In this document: one piece after another, positions 63,002 through 64,000 of the stretch
Numbering within the stretch: the stretch's first letter is position 1
Layout of the letters: each line of letters starts with the position of its first letter
Assembly: GCA_000687975.1 (NCBI GenBank)
Contig: JIAB01000001.1
Span: forward strand, 806,001-870,000
Length of the DNA: 64,000 nt
Direction of reading: 5' to 3'
Source: Lachnospiraceae bacterium AC2031
Lineage (GTDB): Bacteria; Bacillota; Clostridia; Lachnospirales; Lachnospiraceae
The notes under the pieces: generated by a model
What the model was told of the DNA's origin: nothing
The model's database searches: none
What the model saw: only the letters and a program-made list of their open reading frames with translations
Position numbers and translations under genes: made by a program

Positions 63002-63760
63002 CTACCAACCAAGATCCATGAGCCAGTTATTCAGAGCTCTTTCTCTATCCTTATCATTCTTTGAAGGATCATTATAGTACTCACCCTTAATGTTACCATC
63101 TACAATGTAGAGAACTCTTGAACATCTTGCTGCAACCTTTGAGTCATGAGTTACCATCATGATAGTTGTTCCTTCTTTGTTGATCTTTGTAAGCTCATCC
63201 ATAACCTCGTTAGAGTTTGCTCGGTTAAGAGCTCCTGTTGGCTCGTCTGCAAAAACCACGCTCGGCTTATTGATAAGACTTCTGCAGATGCAGGCACGCT
63301 GAAGCTGTCCACCAGACACTTCATTTATATCATTGTCTGCAGCTTCGATGATACCCAGTTTTCTCATAAGATCCTCACCAAACTGAGTTACTTCTTTACG
63401 AGATCTCTTAAGCTTCTTACTCTGAAGTCCTGGAAGAAGGATGTTATCTAAGATAGTCAGGTTCTTCATCATGAACATCTGCTGGAAGATAAATCCCATC
63501 TCATCAAGTCTTACATCCGATAACTCATTCTTCTTAAGCTTAGTGATATCCTTTCCTTTAAAAAGAACTGTACCACTTGTTGCGTTGTCCATGCCAGATA
63601 CACTGTAGAGAAGTGTTGACTTTCCTGATGCGGACGGTCCCATGATAGCAACCATCTCGCCCTCCTCTACTGTAAAGTTTACATTCTTAAGTACGTTGTT
63701 CTGCCTTTTATCTGTTACATATGTTTTGCATAAATCCTTAACTTCAATTACTGCTCCCAT
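63002..63760 (-). CDS. ABC transporter ATP-binding protein, BceA/MacB type
   Basis: 252 aa. Walker A GPSASGKSTLL, Q-loop GFIFQQMFMM, signature EVSGGQLQRACICRSL, Walker B VVFADEPTGALN and the H-loop VTHDSKVAA. This set fits the MacB/LolD/BceA family that powers FtsX-like permeases in antimicrobial-peptide detoxification or lipoprotein release. Its own terminator follows, so no permease is co-transcribed downstream. A partner may lie right of the window, beyond the repeat array. Confidence 0.92.
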   Translation of the reverse strand: MGAVIEVKDLCKTYVTDKRQNNVLKNVNFTVEEGEMVAIMGPSASGKSTLLYSVSGMDNATSGTVLFKGKDITKLKKNELSDVRLDEMGFIFQQMFMMKNLTILDNILLPGLQSKKLKRSRKEVTQFGEDLMRKLGIIEAADNDINEVSGGQLQRACICRSLINKPSVVFADEPTGALNRANSNEVMDELTKINKEGTTIMMVTHDSKVAARCSRVLYIVDGNIKGEYYNDPSKNDKDRERALNNWLMDLGW

Positions 63761-63783
63761 TTTCTTATTCTCCTTTTATTCTT

Positions 63784-64000
63784 TTGTGTTGCTTTTTTGT
63801 GTGTCGCTTTTTTGTGTGTCGCTTTTTTGTGTGTCGCTTTTTTGTGTGTCGCTTTTCGCCCTTCAAACCGCCTTAATCCATCCCTGTCGGCAACACTTTT
63901 CATCTTTTTCTTTTATTTGTGTTGCTTTTCACCCTTCAAAACGCCTTAATTCATCCCTGTCGGCAACACTTTTCATCTTTTTCTTTTATTTGTGTTGCTT
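63784..64000. repeat. 73-nt tandem array, locus 3 (runs to window edge), with 15-nt repeats
   Basis: Elements of 36 nt start at 63890 and 63963, 73 nt apart, bounded by GCAACA and TGTTGC. The linkers (37 nt) read TTTTCRCCCTTCAAA...CCTGTCG and differ from the other loci. To the left, 63784-63852 is four to five copies of a 15-nt unit GTGTGTCGCTTTTTT, ending where a preceding element would end, so it looks like an expanded right half-element. The array continues past the edge. Confidence 0.9.

Overview
The window looks like chromosomal DNA of a low-to-moderate GC Firmicute, most likely a Lachnospiraceae of the Butyrivibrio/Pseudobutyrivibrio kind. This is inferred from a FabK-type fatty acid gene set, EFR1-type flavodoxin-ferredoxin, a TrpB2 gene behind a T-box, choline-binding-like cell-wall repeats, plant-glucan hydrolases (GH16, GH5, GH1) and AAGGAGG-type ribosome sites. 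No rRNA or tRNA gene was seen. I place 59 coding regions, 58 on the minus strand and one small gene on plus (11134-11412). Transcription therefore runs right to left, and text below follows that direction where order matters.

Layout, left to right. 1-2413: acpP, accD, accA and the start of fabK. 2574-11412: acyl-CoA synthetase behind a perfect palindrome, exonuclease III, EamA transporter, lipoprotein, yajC-tgt, HtrA protease. 11429-17611: yigZ, nrdR with its own NrdR box, then thrH / CPBP protease / ABC-F ATPase / GH1 beta-glucosidase. 17751-21288: GH5 and GH16 glucanases with an AraC regulator. 21297-28811: radA, an unknown gene, clpC and purM-purN-purD. 28812-29607: non-coding, with a 73-nt tandem array. 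29608-37970: two secreted cell-wall proteins (transglutaminase-like and subtilisin-like) and small neighbours, with GGGGAC repeats in the gaps. 38060-46746: a dcw division cluster from mraZ to ftsZ lacking mraY, murF and murG. 47040-51910: lgt, ychF, a second 73-nt array, phosphatase, EFR1, TetR. 52075-53619: an IS3-family element. 53677-57457: DUF3592-like protein, HxlR and isochorismatase, GGDEF protein, rubredoxin. 57536-62839: TrpB2 with a tryptophan T-box, and a methionine synthase whose activation domain is a separate gene. 63002-64000: an ABC ATPase preceded by a third 73-nt array.

The most unusual structure is a dispersed family of non-coding arrays at 29013-29539, 49656-49877 and 63784-64000. 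Each unit is a 36-nt T-rich element bounded by GCAACA and TGTTGC, followed by a 37-nt linker, giving exactly 73 nt. The linkers are similar within a locus but differ between loci, while the 36-nt element is shared between loci, always in the same orientation. It resembles CRISPR in geometry but not in content. 73 nt is close to seven helical turns, so phased protein binding is one possible reading.

Other notable signals: an IS3-family element that has landed in the loop of a 15-bp terminator hairpin; GGGGAC inverted-repeat pairs, one of which seems to supply the -35 box of an apparently leaderless protease gene; a set of readable operators (palindrome over the acyl-CoA synthetase -35, 18-nt direct repeats before tetR, NrdR box over the nrdR -10, TGGGG boxes before mraZ, paired half-sites before the GH16 gene); and a rubredoxin with a Cys-Pro-Cys first knuckle. 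Promoter and hairpin calls come from reading the sequence by eye, without folding or homology software.
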